From NCBI RefSeq assembly GCF_024666525.1, contig NZ_CP088294.1:2294001-2358000 (forward strand): a stretch of 64,000 bases of DNA, given 5' to 3'. The stretch's first letter is position 1, and the number at the start of each line of letters is the position of its first letter. Positions 48,086-56,578 of the stretch are shown piece after piece. The position numbers were made by a program, and so were the translations under genes. The notes below the pieces were generated by a model, which was not told the origin of the DNA, did not search any database, and saw only the letters and a list, made by a program, of their open reading frames with translations. Source of the DNA: Pseudomonas sp. J452. GTDB lineage: Bacteria; Pseudomonadota; Gammaproteobacteria; Pseudomonadales; Pseudomonadaceae.

Positions 48086-49792
48086 TTAATATGGCTTAGA
48101 TTGCTTAATTAGCTCCGGTATTTTTCTTCTGATTCGCTTATATGCGCCAGGCAGATTTCTCGGGGGGAGCAGTTTGATTACCGGCAGTATTCTGTCGAGC
48201 TTTTTGATAGATTTCTTGTTCTTGATTAATAGCTCTGCGGGGTTTCTGTCTTGTGCGGGAATGTTATATGAGTTGTATAGAAGGTTTGCTGCGGTTGGCG
48301 CGGCGACCAAGTCTACTTCGAGAGACCATCTGAAACAGAAGAAGCTCTTTGATTCGAGGATATCCATAGCTTTTGAGTGGTTGGTGCTAAGGTTGTTAAG
48401 TAAGTCTTCCTGTTCCTGTTGTAGTGGTAGGATATCGTGAACGAGAATTCCATTGTTGTAATTGCTTTTGTATTTTGGGAAGCCGCTGCCATCTCTGCTT
48501 TTTTCTAGTTCATCGTGCAGGTAAGGGGTGAAGTAATCTCTGTCAACTACAACGGCAAATGGGATCGCTAGCTCTTTTAAAAGCCAGTAAGCATAGGGGA
48601 GTGCCTTTACGCCATCTAGGGCAATAATTGATACGGAGTAATCAATAGGGTCGGCGCCACCTTCTCGCAATAGGTGCTTAACTATTTCAGCATCTATTGG
48701 ACTTTCGGTTGTTACTACAAAGTTTGAGAAGAAAAATTCTGAATTCCTTCTTCTGTAGAATTGGTAATACCCATCCTTGTCAATATCTCTACTTCTCCAG
48801 AAATCTTTCGATAGTTGTGTTGTTGTGACTTCTATTCCTCTGTTTGGAGTGCTCTTTTTTCTGCAGAGAACAACTTCTTCATGTAAGAGTTCATCAAGCA
48901 TTACCGTTGAGTGAGTGGTAAATATCACCTGTAGAGGCAGTTTGCGCAGGTTGTTAATCAGTTCTCTCTGCGCCTGAGGGTGAAGGTTACTTTCAGGCTC
49001 TTCGATTCCTAGTATATAGGTGCTCTGGTTTTGCTCGGCCAAGTATGAGTAGAGTGCGAATGCCGCCATGCTTTGAGTGCCGCTTCCGCAATCTTCAAGA
49101 TCAACTGTAGTGTCGCCTTCAGTCACCCTGAGAGCTATATCATTCAGAAATATTGAGTAGTCTGGCTGGGTTTTGTATCCAAGATTAAATGTAAACACTC
49201 CAGAAAGCGGCGTAACCTTTCTTAAATGCTTGTCGAGTCCATCTAAAGTTCGGGTTTGAATACTTTTACTAAGTTCGGCAACCTTTGGGCTTATTCTGTC
49301 TCTTCGGCTGGTGTGGTTTGTTAGCCAAGCATGGACGGCCTTTTTTAATAGGCTATTATCTGTCCAGTTCGCAACCTCATGATCCCTGCGAAGAGGAATG
49401 TATGCGTAGTTGATGTGTCTCTTGATTTTCTCATGCAGGTCTTGTGGGGCTGTCAGCCACTCTTGTCCATTATAGATTTGCCATGTTTCGGATTTCTTAT
49501 ATTTCAATCTTGCTCTTAGTGTGTTGTCTTGTCCATATGTCGTTAGCTCAATTTCAATCGGAACATCAGAGAATTCTACTTCTATTACTGTTGTGGATGT
49601 TTTTTGGAATGCATGTCTGCCCGACTCAAAGTGTGGCTTTTCTTCTGTGAAATTAAAAAATGCATTTATTGCTCTGAGTATTGAGGACTTTCCGGCGCTG
49701 TTTTGTCCTACAAGAGCTAGTTCGGAGTTAACTGAGATAACCGAGGTTCTTATTGCTCTGAATTTCTCTATATATACTTCGGTTAGCTTCAT
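48086..49792 (-). CDS. OLD-family ATPase-nuclease (AAA + TOPRIM), candidate phage defence
   Basis: The 568-aa protein has an N-terminal ABC-type ATPase: Walker A GQNSAGKSS (29-37), signature-like CGSGTQSM (235-242), Walker B YILGIEEPE (259-267) and H-loop His294. A TOPRIM nuclease domain follows, with Glu363/Glu369 (VTTESPIDAEIV), Asp417/Asp419 (VVVDRDYF) and FRWSLEVDLV near the end. P2 Old and GajA share this layout. No UvrD-like partner adjoins, so class 1 OLD is more likely than Gabija. Base composition is clearly AT-richer than all neighbours, indicating horizontal gain. Confidence 0.88.
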   Translation of the reverse strand: MKLTEVYIEKFRAIRTSVISVNSELALVGQNSAGKSSILRAINAFFNFTEEKPHFESGRHAFQKTSTTVIEVEFSDVPIEIELTTYGQDNTLRARLKYKKSETWQIYNGQEWLTAPQDLHEKIKRHINYAYIPLRRDHEVANWTDNSLLKKAVHAWLTNHTSRRDRISPKVAELSKSIQTRTLDGLDKHLRKVTPLSGVFTFNLGYKTQPDYSIFLNDIALRVTEGDTTVDLEDCGSGTQSMAAFALYSYLAEQNQSTYILGIEEPESNLHPQAQRELINNLRKLPLQVIFTTHSTVMLDELLHEEVVLCRKKSTPNRGIEVTTTQLSKDFWRSRDIDKDGYYQFYRRRNSEFFFSNFVVTTESPIDAEIVKHLLREGGADPIDYSVSIIALDGVKALPYAYWLLKELAIPFAVVVDRDYFTPYLHDELEKSRDGSGFPKYKSNYNNGILVHDILPLQQEQEDLLNNLSTNHSKAMDILESKSFFCFRWSLEVDLVAAPTAANLLYNSYNIPAQDRNPAELLIKNKKSIKKLDRILPVIKLLPPRNLPGAYKRIRRKIPELIKQSKPY

Positions 49793-49921
49793 AAATTCTC
49801 CTATGGTTATTAACGGTCGTGAGAAATCTGAGCATTTGTAGGATGTGCAACACTTCGCTTTCTCGCTATCGGAGCCCAGTTAGGCTTCTTATTTACTCCG
49901 AAATCACGCTTTTCGCCTTCC

Positions 49922-50131
49922 CGGCGAGTCACTTTCTCTTTGCTTGTGCAAAGAGAAAGTAACCAAAGAGAAAGCACACCCGGCATCCGGGTCTCGCTGC
50001 GCGAGACTCCCTTCGTTCCATCCTTGCTCCAGGGGCCCGCCGCGAAGGGCCATCCCTGGCCCATCGCGGCTCTCGCGGCATCCATGCCGCTCAACCCCTT
50101 ACGCAACGATTCCACTCAGCCTCCTGACGGG
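49922..50131. repeat. 210-bp inverted repeat, left arm
   Basis: Starts CGGCGAGTCACTTTCTCTTT and ends CCTCCTGACGGG; an imperfect inverted copy lies at 50420-50629. Contains the CTTTCTCTTT / AAAGAGAAAG hairpin. Open frames here are not conserved proteins. The whole gap 49793-50865 has no supported gene. Confidence 0.8.
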
Positions 50132-50204
50132 ACCCGGTCCCGGCCCGACCTGTTGGCGCAAGGGCGGCAGTGTGGTGTTGGCGTTTGAGTTCGTTTTACC
50201 GATG

Positions 50205-50299
50205 GTTCCCACGCTCCGCGTGGGAACCCATCCGGGGACGCTCCGCGTCCCGCAGACGCGGAGCGTCTGTGGCTGCATGCCCACGCGGAGCGTGGGAAC
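50205..50299. repeat. Nested GTTCCCACGCTCCGCGTGGGAAC palindromes
   Basis: A 23-bp palindrome (50205-50227), a related GGGACGCTCCGCGTCCC pair (50234-50268) and a third copy CCCACGCGGAGCGTGGGAAC (50280-50299) in a row. This is a common pseudomonad intergenic palindrome family. Confidence 0.8.
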
Positions 50300-50305
50300 G
50301 ATCGA

Positions 50306-50358
50306 GTAGGGCGGGTGAAACCCGCGTGGGCCGGCGGCGCGGGTTGCACCCGCCCTAC
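50306..50358. repeat. REP-like inverted pair (GTAGGGCGGGTGAAACCCGC)
   Basis: GTAGGGCGGGTGAAACCCGC and its near-inverse ending GCACCCGCCCTAC, separated by 13 bp. A REP family distinct from the one near 18.85 kb. Confidence 0.78.
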
Positions 50359-50419
50359 GGCGAGGCATACCGACAACGCCGAGCAACCTGAAACGTGAAG
50401 CCTTCATGCGCGCAGACTC

Positions 50420-50629
50420 CCCGTCAGGAGGCCGAGCGTAGGTGTTGCGTAGGGGGACGAGCCGCATGGATGCGGCGAGAGGCTTAAAGGGCCAGGGATG
50501 GCCCTTGTAAGCCGGCCCCCGGAGCGGCACCGGAGGGAGGGGAGTTTCGCGCAGCGAAACCCGGATGTCGGGCGCGCTTTCTCTTTGGTTACTTTCTCTT
50601 TGCGCGCGAAAAGAGAAAGTGACTCGCCG
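50420..50629. repeat. 210-bp inverted repeat, right arm
   Basis: Inverse of the 49922-50131 arm, with scattered differences: begins CCCGTCAGGAGG and ends AAAGTGACTCGCCG. The equal arm lengths and 288-bp centre make a very long potential hairpin. Confidence 0.8.
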
Positions 50630-50865
50630 TGCGAGGCGAAACCTGTAGCCCAAAGCCGAGGAAAGCGTATCGGGTGAAACAAGGAGAGGGCGCCAACTCC
50701 CAGCACCCACCCCACGAAACGTGACGGCACCGGGGGGAAAGTCCTGTTGGCAATACAGCGCGGCTTCAATGGCCATAAGCGCATCCATGCAAGTCGATGC
50801 CCCGACCTTACTGCGAAATACTCGCTCAAGGCCATAGCTGACAGACCAGTCAGCAAGCTCCGCCG

Positions 50866-51600
50866 CTAACTAACCCAGCGCGCCTCCCGCACCACCATAT
50901 AGAGAAACCCTCGCTCACTCGGCGCCCGATAGGAGCCAATGGCCCCCAGCTGGTGGGCCATCACCGCCGTCATCTCCCAGCCATCGACCGGGTCGGCCGA
51001 CCAGGTGGCACAGGCCAGCTTCAGAAAATCCAACGACTCCCCCAGCTCGCGAACTACCCGCGAGCGGGCTTTGACCAGCTCCAGAAACGACTCGTTCGCC
51101 CAGGCCCACATCCAGGTGTCGGAATGGCTGGAGAACGTACCGACGAAATCCACCGCGCACTCCACCGCTGGCTTGCCGTCATTGGAGAAAATCAGCTGGC
51201 CGGTTTCCTGATACCAGTCCCAGCGCTTGTGCTCGCCAATCCGGTAGGTGGCCATGAAACTGTCCTGCTGCGCCTGCAGGTAGTCGAAGCTCTCGGCGAT
51301 CAGCGCGTGCAGCACTTCCTCATCCTCATGCCAGTTGCGCTCGCGGCTCTGGCAGTAGCACTCCGCACACACCACGCAGATGTCAGCAAACGCCTCGGCG
51401 CGATCATTCCATTCGCCTTCCTGCTCCAGCACGGCGTCGCACTGGTCGCACCAGGCATCGGGGTAGAGGTCGTCAGGCTGCTCCGGGTCGTACGCCACGT
51501 TGAAGCCCTGGCCCTCGCCGCTCTGCAGGTGCTGGCAGATGAACGTGGCGGTGTTGGAGCCATGCACGCCACATTCAACGTTGCGCTCTTCATCACTCAT
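50866..51600 (-). CDS. DUF6882-like protein with cysteine-rich N-terminus
   Basis: The 244-aa protein has eight cysteines in its first 83 residues, including CDQC (51-54) and CVVC-AECYC (75-83), likely zinc-binding. The rest resembles DUF6882: QDSFMATYRIGEHKRWDWYQ, WMWAWANESFLELV and MAHQLGAIGSYRAPSERGFL. Function unknown; similar domains occur in polymorphic-toxin immunity settings but no toxin gene is near. Composition is normal for the genome. Confidence 0.72.
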   Translation of the reverse strand: MSDEERNVECGVHGSNTATFICQHLQSGEGQGFNVAYDPEQPDDLYPDAWCDQCDAVLEQEGEWNDRAEAFADICVVCAECYCQSRERNWHEDEEVLHALIAESFDYLQAQQDSFMATYRIGEHKRWDWYQETGQLIFSNDGKPAVECAVDFVGTFSSHSDTWMWAWANESFLELVKARSRVVRELGESLDFLKLACATWSADPVDGWEMTAVMAHQLGAIGSYRAPSERGFLYMVVREARWVS

Positions 51601-51822
51601 GGGTGGTCCTCGAATACCGTGCTAGGCAGCATCTTTGATCGTCCTGCCAGTCACGTCCAGCGGCACCCGCTGTCCTTGCGCGGGCTCGTTCTGACAATTA
51701 GCCGCCCCTGTGATCGCCGCCGCACAGACACCCGCTCCGCGCCAGCGAACACTCAGCATTCCTCCCGTGCGCCGCGATTCAGCGCCAGCGAGGTCCCTGA
51801 GTTTTGCATTGGAGTACCGAAC

Positions 51823-52038
51823 ATGAGCATCTTCAAACTGTTTGCCACCGGCATCCTGCTCGCCACCCTGGGCTTGAGCGGCTGCTCGGGAATGTCCCAC
51901 CAGGAGAAGGGCACCGTCGCAGGCGCTGCCGTGGGTGGTGTGGCGGGTAACCTGCTGTGTGGTGGCGTGCTGTGTACCGGCGCCGGCGCGGTAGTGGGTG
52001 GCGTGATTGGCCACGAAGTGACCAAGGATAAAAAATAA
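51823..52038 (+). CDS. Glycine-zipper lipoprotein (OsmB-like)
   Basis: The 71-aa protein has a lipobox LGLSGC (Cys21) and a glycine-zipper hairpin (GTVAGAAVGGVAGNLLCGGV, then GAGAVVGGVIGHEV), the layout of OsmB-type small lipoproteins, which are often stress-induced. Two extra cysteines in LLCGGVLCTG lie in the turn between the two zipper helices. Confidence 0.85.
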   Translation: MSIFKLFATGILLATLGLSGCSGMSHQEKGTVAGAAVGGVAGNLLCGGVLCTGAGAVVGGVIGHEVTKDKK

Positions 52039-52154
52039 CCAGCAGCAGGCTGCGTTCGCCACGGGTTAAACGGCTTTGCGGGAGCTCTCTGTACCAGCAA
52101 AGCCAGTAGTTCAACGCCGACGCGCGATTCATCCGGCGCTGGGCCGAACAAGGC

Positions 52155-52532
52155 TCAGTGCAACATCAACACACTGCTTTCCGGCTCTTTAGGGTTGTAG
52201 TACACATCGACCTGCTGCCCCACCGGGTAGTCCGCCAGTTCGCGGCGGGCGTGCTTCTCGTTGCTGTAGGCATGGCTGCGGATGCGCAGACGTTTGCCGC
52301 TGTAGGGCTGGCCATCGACCTGATAGGAGTAGCTCAGCCGAACCTCGTACCTGGGCGTGTAGGAACTGTAGTCGCCCTTGGGTGAGACCCGCTCCGATAC
52401 CTGGACGATCCGCGAGCTGGTGATCTGCCCCAGGGTCGTCGGCCATTCGCGCGAGTCGCCCATTTCCAGAGCCTGCTTGATCCCTAAGAACATCACCACG
52501 GCAAAGATGGCGACATGCAGCAGCTTCTTCAT
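52155..52532 (-). CDS. DUF3592 small membrane protein
   Basis: The 125-aa product has one N-terminal membrane segment (MKKLLHVAIFAVVMFLGIKQ) and a DUF3592 domain: REWPTTLGQITSSRIVQVSE, VRLSYSYQVDGQPYSGKRL and ADYPVGQQVDVYYNPKEPES. The domain is probably periplasmic. Function unknown. The start is the internal ATG; upstream in-frame residues are not conserved. Confidence 0.85.
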   Translation of the reverse strand: MKKLLHVAIFAVVMFLGIKQALEMGDSREWPTTLGQITSSRIVQVSERVSPKGDYSSYTPRYEVRLSYSYQVDGQPYSGKRLRIRSHAYSNEKHARRELADYPVGQQVDVYYNPKEPESSVLMLH

Positions 52533-52706
52533 TGCGCACCACCGACTGGCTGAAGGCGAGGCGAGGGGCAATCTGCGTGGTTGAGGCGGGGCAAGGCGGC
52601 TTCCATCCGATGGTTAACACCGGCATCTGCCGGCCGGACAGCACGCTACTGCAGGCCTGTACCACTGTCCATCCGGCGCTGGCTGCTTTTCTCACCTCTC
52701 CCTAAC

Positions 52707-52731
52707 CCTCTCCCATCAGTGTGAGAGGGGA
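52707..52731. repeat. CCCTCTCCCA hairpin
   Basis: CCCTCTCCCA-TCAG-TGTGAGAGGGG, related to the hairpin near 42.46 kb, in the gap between two minus-strand genes. Confidence 0.5.
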
Positions 52732-52790
52732 CTGTCCGGGTGGCCAGCAAGTCATTATCCCGTTGTATGGGCGCGGCATTGGCCGCAAAG

Positions 52791-52825
52791 AAAAACGCCG
52801 CATTCCAGGAGAAAGGCGGCGTTTT
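52791..52825 (-). terminator. Terminator of the His/Tyr-rich protein gene
   Basis: On the minus strand GCCGCC-type stem (CGCCGC/GCGGCG) with a 14-nt loop followed by five U. Confidence 0.7.
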
Positions 52826-52864
52826 CCTTGAGTGAGCAGGTTTAACGCAGTGCGGGGCTCGTGC

Positions 52865-53209
52865 TTACCAGCGGTAGCCGTGATGGCGGTGATGATGCCG
52901 GTGGTGGCGTTTTTTGTAGTGGCGATGGCTATCGACGTAATACACCGGCGCCGGGGTGTAGTAGACCGGGCGCGCTTCGTAATACACCGGTTGTGGCGGG
53001 TAATAGGCCACGGGCGGCGGAGCGTAGTAGACCGGTTCCTGTTGGTAAACCTGCACTGGCCGTGCGGTGGCGCCAATGATGCCACCGATTATTGCACCCA
53101 CAGCGACCCCCGCGGCGACATCGCCGCGATCTGCCGCAATGGCAGGTTGCTGGCTGAACAGCGCCAGGCTGGCAACCAGCCCTGTGATAAGGGGGATACG
53201 CGCAAGCAT
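52865..53209 (-). CDS. Exported glycine-zipper protein with Tyr/Pro repeats and a His-rich tail
   Basis: The 114-aa protein has a signal peptide cleaved near QPAIA, a glycine zipper (DVAAGVAVGAIIGGIIGATA), a tyrosine-proline repeat region (PVYYAPPPVAYYPPQPVYYE) and a C-terminus of histidine and basic residues (HYKKRHHRHHHRHHGYRW). Similar proteins are common in Pseudomonas but uncharacterised. The histidine tail could bind metal ions. The 487-bp region upstream (53210-53696) contains no other gene I can support. Confidence 0.8.
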   Translation of the reverse strand: MLARIPLITGLVASLALFSQQPAIAADRGDVAAGVAVGAIIGGIIGATARPVQVYQQEPVYYAPPPVAYYPPQPVYYEARPVYYTPAPVYYVDSHRHYKKRHHRHHHRHHGYRW

Positions 53210-53696
53210 GATCGAAACTCCTCTGGTAACCGGCCTGTTCCGGTTACTGGTTTCGACTGCGCAATAACGCGCTAAATCCCCGCGGGAAATGTAAATCCTG
53301 TGTAAACGCCTTATCACGCTACTCCGCACCTGGGTGGGTTCGCGGCGTGCTGCCGGATGCGCGGTAAGCAGGGCGTTAGTCACCCGAGCAAGCTTGCCAG
53401 TGCGGGCTGCGCTGTATGGGAAACCGGTGAACCAAGCCGGGGGCACAATTCTTGGCCCCTGCTCTCAACGGCAGTGACGGCTGGGTTGCGCTGCAGGCGG
53501 TGAGCCAGCGCAGGCTCAGGTATGGGCGGTGTGTCGGCGCAATATGACCTGGCAGTCGTCGCTTGAGTGCATGGCAAGATGCCATTACTCTGCCGGTGTG
53601 TTCAGGGATGATCGCGCGGATGGTTTTTCGCCTCCTGCAGGCCCTGGCGCACCGGGCCTGGCCCGGCTCAAAAAACATCATTTGAAGGAACAAACC

Positions 53697-54254
53697 ATGC
53701 GGCGTTTGCTGTGCCTCTCCCTGTTTTCCCTGCTGCTCACCGGCTGTGCCTCTTCGGCCAAGATCGAAGGCATGACGGTTGCCGAGTCTCAGGCTCGTGC
53801 CAACACCTACGCCCCGGCACTGCAGGAAAACCTGCAACTGGCCGAGGTCAAGGGCGGTCAAGAAACCAACCCAATGTGGACCTCGGAAATCGGCGGTGCG
53901 GACTTCCAGGCTGCTCTGCAGCAGTCGCTGGGTAATGCCGGTCTGCTCGATAACTCGGGCAAGGCTCCGTACTCGTTGCGTGCCAATCTGCTGCGTGTCG
54001 ATCAGCCGCTGTTCGGCCTGGACTTCGAAGTGACCAGCGAGGTCGAGTACAGCCTGATCGACAATGCGACAGGCCAGGAAATCCTCCGTGAGACCGTGCG
54101 TACACCCTTCACTGCAGGTGTAGGCGATGCGTTTGTCGCGGTCACCCGCCTGCGTCTGGCTAACGAAGGCGCCGCGCGTGAAAACATCAGCGCTTTGCTC
54201 AAGCGTCTGGCGACGCTGAACATCGAGGCCAAGCAGGTTTCGCTGAGTCAGTGA
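53697..54254 (+). CDS. YajG-like lipoprotein
   Basis: The 185-aa lipoprotein has lipobox LLLTGC (Cys17) and resembles the YajG family of uncharacterised lipoproteins, with TSEIGGADFQAALQQSLGNA, a beta-rich middle and LRLANEGAARENISALLKRL near the end. The start ATG follows GAAGGAAC. Function unknown. Confidence 0.82.
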   Translation: MRRLLCLSLFSLLLTGCASSAKIEGMTVAESQARANTYAPALQENLQLAEVKGGQETNPMWTSEIGGADFQAALQQSLGNAGLLDNSGKAPYSLRANLLRVDQPLFGLDFEVTSEVEYSLIDNATGQEILRETVRTPFTAGVGDAFVAVTRLRLANEGAARENISALLKRLATLNIEAKQVSLSQ

Positions 54255-54301
54255 GAACCGCCGGGGGGGGCGGCGGTAAGCCTGTCTCCCCTTTGCTATC
54301 A

Positions 54302-54332
54302 GGGCGCAACCACTGCTGCAGTGGTTGCGCCC
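54302..54332 (+). terminator. Strong hairpin after the YajG-like gene
   Basis: Perfect 14-bp stem GGGCGCAACCACTG / CAGTGGTTGCGCCC with a 3-nt loop, followed by TGTTCATTTT. Confidence 0.75.
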
Positions 54333-54387
54333 TGTTCATTTTCGGGTCATGAAGCCAGCCTGCAGGGCGTGCCGGTTCTGTGGCGGG

Positions 54388-55254
54388 CTACTGCTTGACC
54401 AGCTCGACGCGGCGGTTCTTTGCCCGGCCTTCTTCGCTGCGGTTGTCCGCCACCGGACGTTCCTGGCCGAAGCCGGCGGCCTGCAGGCGCTCGGCCGGGA
54501 TGCCGGCAGCGACGATGGCGGCCATCACGCTCTGTGCGCGGCGTTCCGATAGCGCCTTGTTGTCTGCCGGCTGGCCGACGTTGTCGGTGTGGCCTTCGAT
54601 GGCGATCTTCAAGTCGGGCGCGCTGCTGAGCATGCTGACGATTTCACGCACGCTGGCCTGGCCGTCGGCTTTGAGGTCGGCCTTGCCGGTGTCGAAGTTG
54701 ATATAGAGGGCGATGAAGCCGTTGCGGTTGAGTTCGTCGAGCAGCTGGTTGGCGCTGACCACCTGTTGCATGGCGGCGACTTCGACAATGGCCAGCCGGT
54801 AGCTCTGCGTCGGCGCGCTGAAGATGCCCGGCTCGACCCGCACCCAGACCTCCTTGCCGCCAGTGAGCACCTTGAGCGTGGTCTCGCCGCCGTCGCCCTC
54901 GCTGGGCAGGCGCTCGTAGATCACTTCGCCGCCGATGGCCTTGATCGCGTTCTGGTAGTTGCGCAGCAGTTGCAGCGGGCTGGGCTGGGTTTCGGCGCTG
55001 TCGTGGAAGTAGAAGATCTGCGTGGCATTACCTTCGACGCTATGGCGCTGTGGCACGCCATCAATGCTGTCGGTGGCGAAGTCGACGGCGTTGTAGTTCT
55101 GCTGGTATTCGGTGATGTGCGAGTTCGGGTAGCGGCTCAGCAGCGGGTGATCCTTGGCGCCGCCAATATCTTCGCCGGCTTGGGTCGGTAGCGCGAGGGC
55201 CAGCACCAGGCCGGCCAGGGGCAGGCGGTGCAGCAGGGTGGCGAGCATGGTCAT
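54388..55254 (-). CDS. OmpA-family peptidoglycan-associated envelope protein
   Basis: The 288-aa protein has a signal peptide (cleavage near LPTQA, residue 26), a 130-residue N-terminal region starting EDIGGAKDHPLLSRYPNSHI, and a C-terminal OmpA domain (about 165-288) with IEGHTDNVGQPADNKALSER and NRRVELVKQ, which bind peptidoglycan. The N-terminal domain resembles DUF4892. Not a beta-barrel porin; more like a periplasmic stabiliser. Confidence 0.88.
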   Translation of the reverse strand: MTMLATLLHRLPLAGLVLALALPTQAGEDIGGAKDHPLLSRYPNSHITEYQQNYNAVDFATDSIDGVPQRHSVEGNATQIFYFHDSAETQPSPLQLLRNYQNAIKAIGGEVIYERLPSEGDGGETTLKVLTGGKEVWVRVEPGIFSAPTQSYRLAIVEVAAMQQVVSANQLLDELNRNGFIALYINFDTGKADLKADGQASVREIVSMLSSAPDLKIAIEGHTDNVGQPADNKALSERRAQSVMAAIVAAGIPAERLQAAGFGQERPVADNRSEEGRAKNRRVELVKQ

Positions 55255-55405
55255 GACGGAACTCCTGCCGGGTTGGCAATGGCGCAGCGAACTTCCCCAT
55301 GTTGAGAAACTCTAGTTCATGGCCCCCGCGCATGCCGTGAGCCCTGCCGGACGGCCGGCTTTGCGCTTTACTGCAAGCGGGGATCACGGGCACGGGGGCG
55401 AGGCG

Positions 55406-56167
55406 ATGGGGGCAGCATGGTTGGGCATGGCAAGGCTGGCCGCCTGGGCGCAGGCGCCTGGTTACGGCGGCAGGCTGTTGCTGATTGCGCTGTTCGGCAT
55501 GGCGCTGACGGCCTGCCAGGGCCGCCTGGCGCATGAGTCGATCGTCAGCAAGAGCAGCGCGCCCCAGGCCGGCGAGTTGCTGCAGACCGATGTCGATCGC
55601 ATGGCGACCCTGGCCATGCGCGACAACCTCAACAGCCTGTACCAGCTGATGAGCAAGCTGTACCAGCGCAACCCGCAGGAGTGGCAGAAGACCGGGTTGG
55701 CGAGCCGCGCCGCAGCCGAGCGGGCCATCCATCAGGCCATCGAGCAGAACCGGCCACTGCCACAGCTGGGCGGGCGCCGCGATGTGGCGGCGCTGGATTA
55801 CGCTCTCAGCCCGGATTTTTCCGGTGACCGGGTCGGCGCCTTTATCTTCGCCCTGGGCAGCATGCTGGTCACCGCCCACGGCGGGCGCACCGAGTTCTAT
55901 CTGACCGATTCATTCAACGCCGAATTCATCTACAACGCCGCACGCAATATCGAGAAGGCCGCCTGGATGCTTGGTCAGCGCCGCGACAGCCGTGGGCGCC
56001 CGCTGCTGTTGTCGAATGAGGGCGGCAACCTGAGCTTTGCCGTGGAGTTCGGCAAGATGGTGGCGCGGCTCGACCTGCTGACCCACATGCTGGAGGAGCG
56101 CTACCGGCGTCTGGGGGTCAACTATGCGCAGAGTCTGTTGTTCATGAACTTCCTGCCGGTGCAGTGA
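55406..56167 (+). CDS. Predicted lipoprotein, unknown family
   Basis: The product is about 253 aa with a lipobox MALTAC (Cys37 from this start, Cys30 if it starts at 55427). The mature part is helical and contains DVDRMATLAMRDNLNSLYQL and FSGDRVGAFIFALGSMLVTA. Similar lipoproteins are annotated as hypothetical in Pseudomonas. It is divergent from the OmpA-like gene. The following 411 bp (56168-56578) is AT-rich near its start and shows no gene. Confidence 0.78.
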   Translation: MGAAWLGMARLAAWAQAPGYGGRLLLIALFGMALTACQGRLAHESIVSKSSAPQAGELLQTDVDRMATLAMRDNLNSLYQLMSKLYQRNPQEWQKTGLASRAAAERAIHQAIEQNRPLPQLGGRRDVAALDYALSPDFSGDRVGAFIFALGSMLVTAHGGRTEFYLTDSFNAEFIYNAARNIEKAAWMLGQRRDSRGRPLLLSNEGGNLSFAVEFGKMVARLDLLTHMLEERYRRLGVNYAQSLLFMNFLPVQ

Positions 56168-56578
56168 AGTGCGCGCCGCTGCGTATTTCGCTGCTGGTGC
56201 TGTTCGTAAAATATATTGGACTATATGCGCGAGAAAAATATTCTTTCCAGCGTGCCGTCCCTTGCCGTTAGGTGGTTACAGCGCTGTTTTGCAAAGAATT
56301 CCTGATGAAAATCGTCTGCCAATGTTTGACATATTTTACGGCTTTGGCAGACTGGCTAGCAGGTTCCGACTGCCAACAGGCCGGCTCGGGCAGACGACCA
56401 GCACTTTTCGGGCTTGTAACGAGGGGTGTTCCAGAGCGTGCCAGTGCGGCTCTGGAAGGGGTGTTGCCCAAGCCGCCGTCCTGTGTGTGAAGTCTGCGAA
56501 CCTGCAAAACAGGCAGCGCCAGGCCTTGGCCGCGCGCCTGCACAGCAATGACAGGCCCGGCCTGTCCCAAGGTGATGT

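Noticed and set aside
48086..49792. Gabija or PARIS system
   Set aside because: The ATPase-TOPRIM protein fits GajA in layout, but no UvrD-like GajB is next to it, and no separate DUF4435 TOPRIM gene is present. A lone OLD protein is the simpler call.
50099..50788. 229-aa open frame within the inverted-repeat region
   Set aside because: It reads straight through palindromic repeats, has Arg/Pro-rich low-complexity sequence and no family similarity.
49793..50865. CRISPR array
   Set aside because: Repeats are palindromic, of several kinds and irregularly spaced; there are no regular spacers or cas genes.
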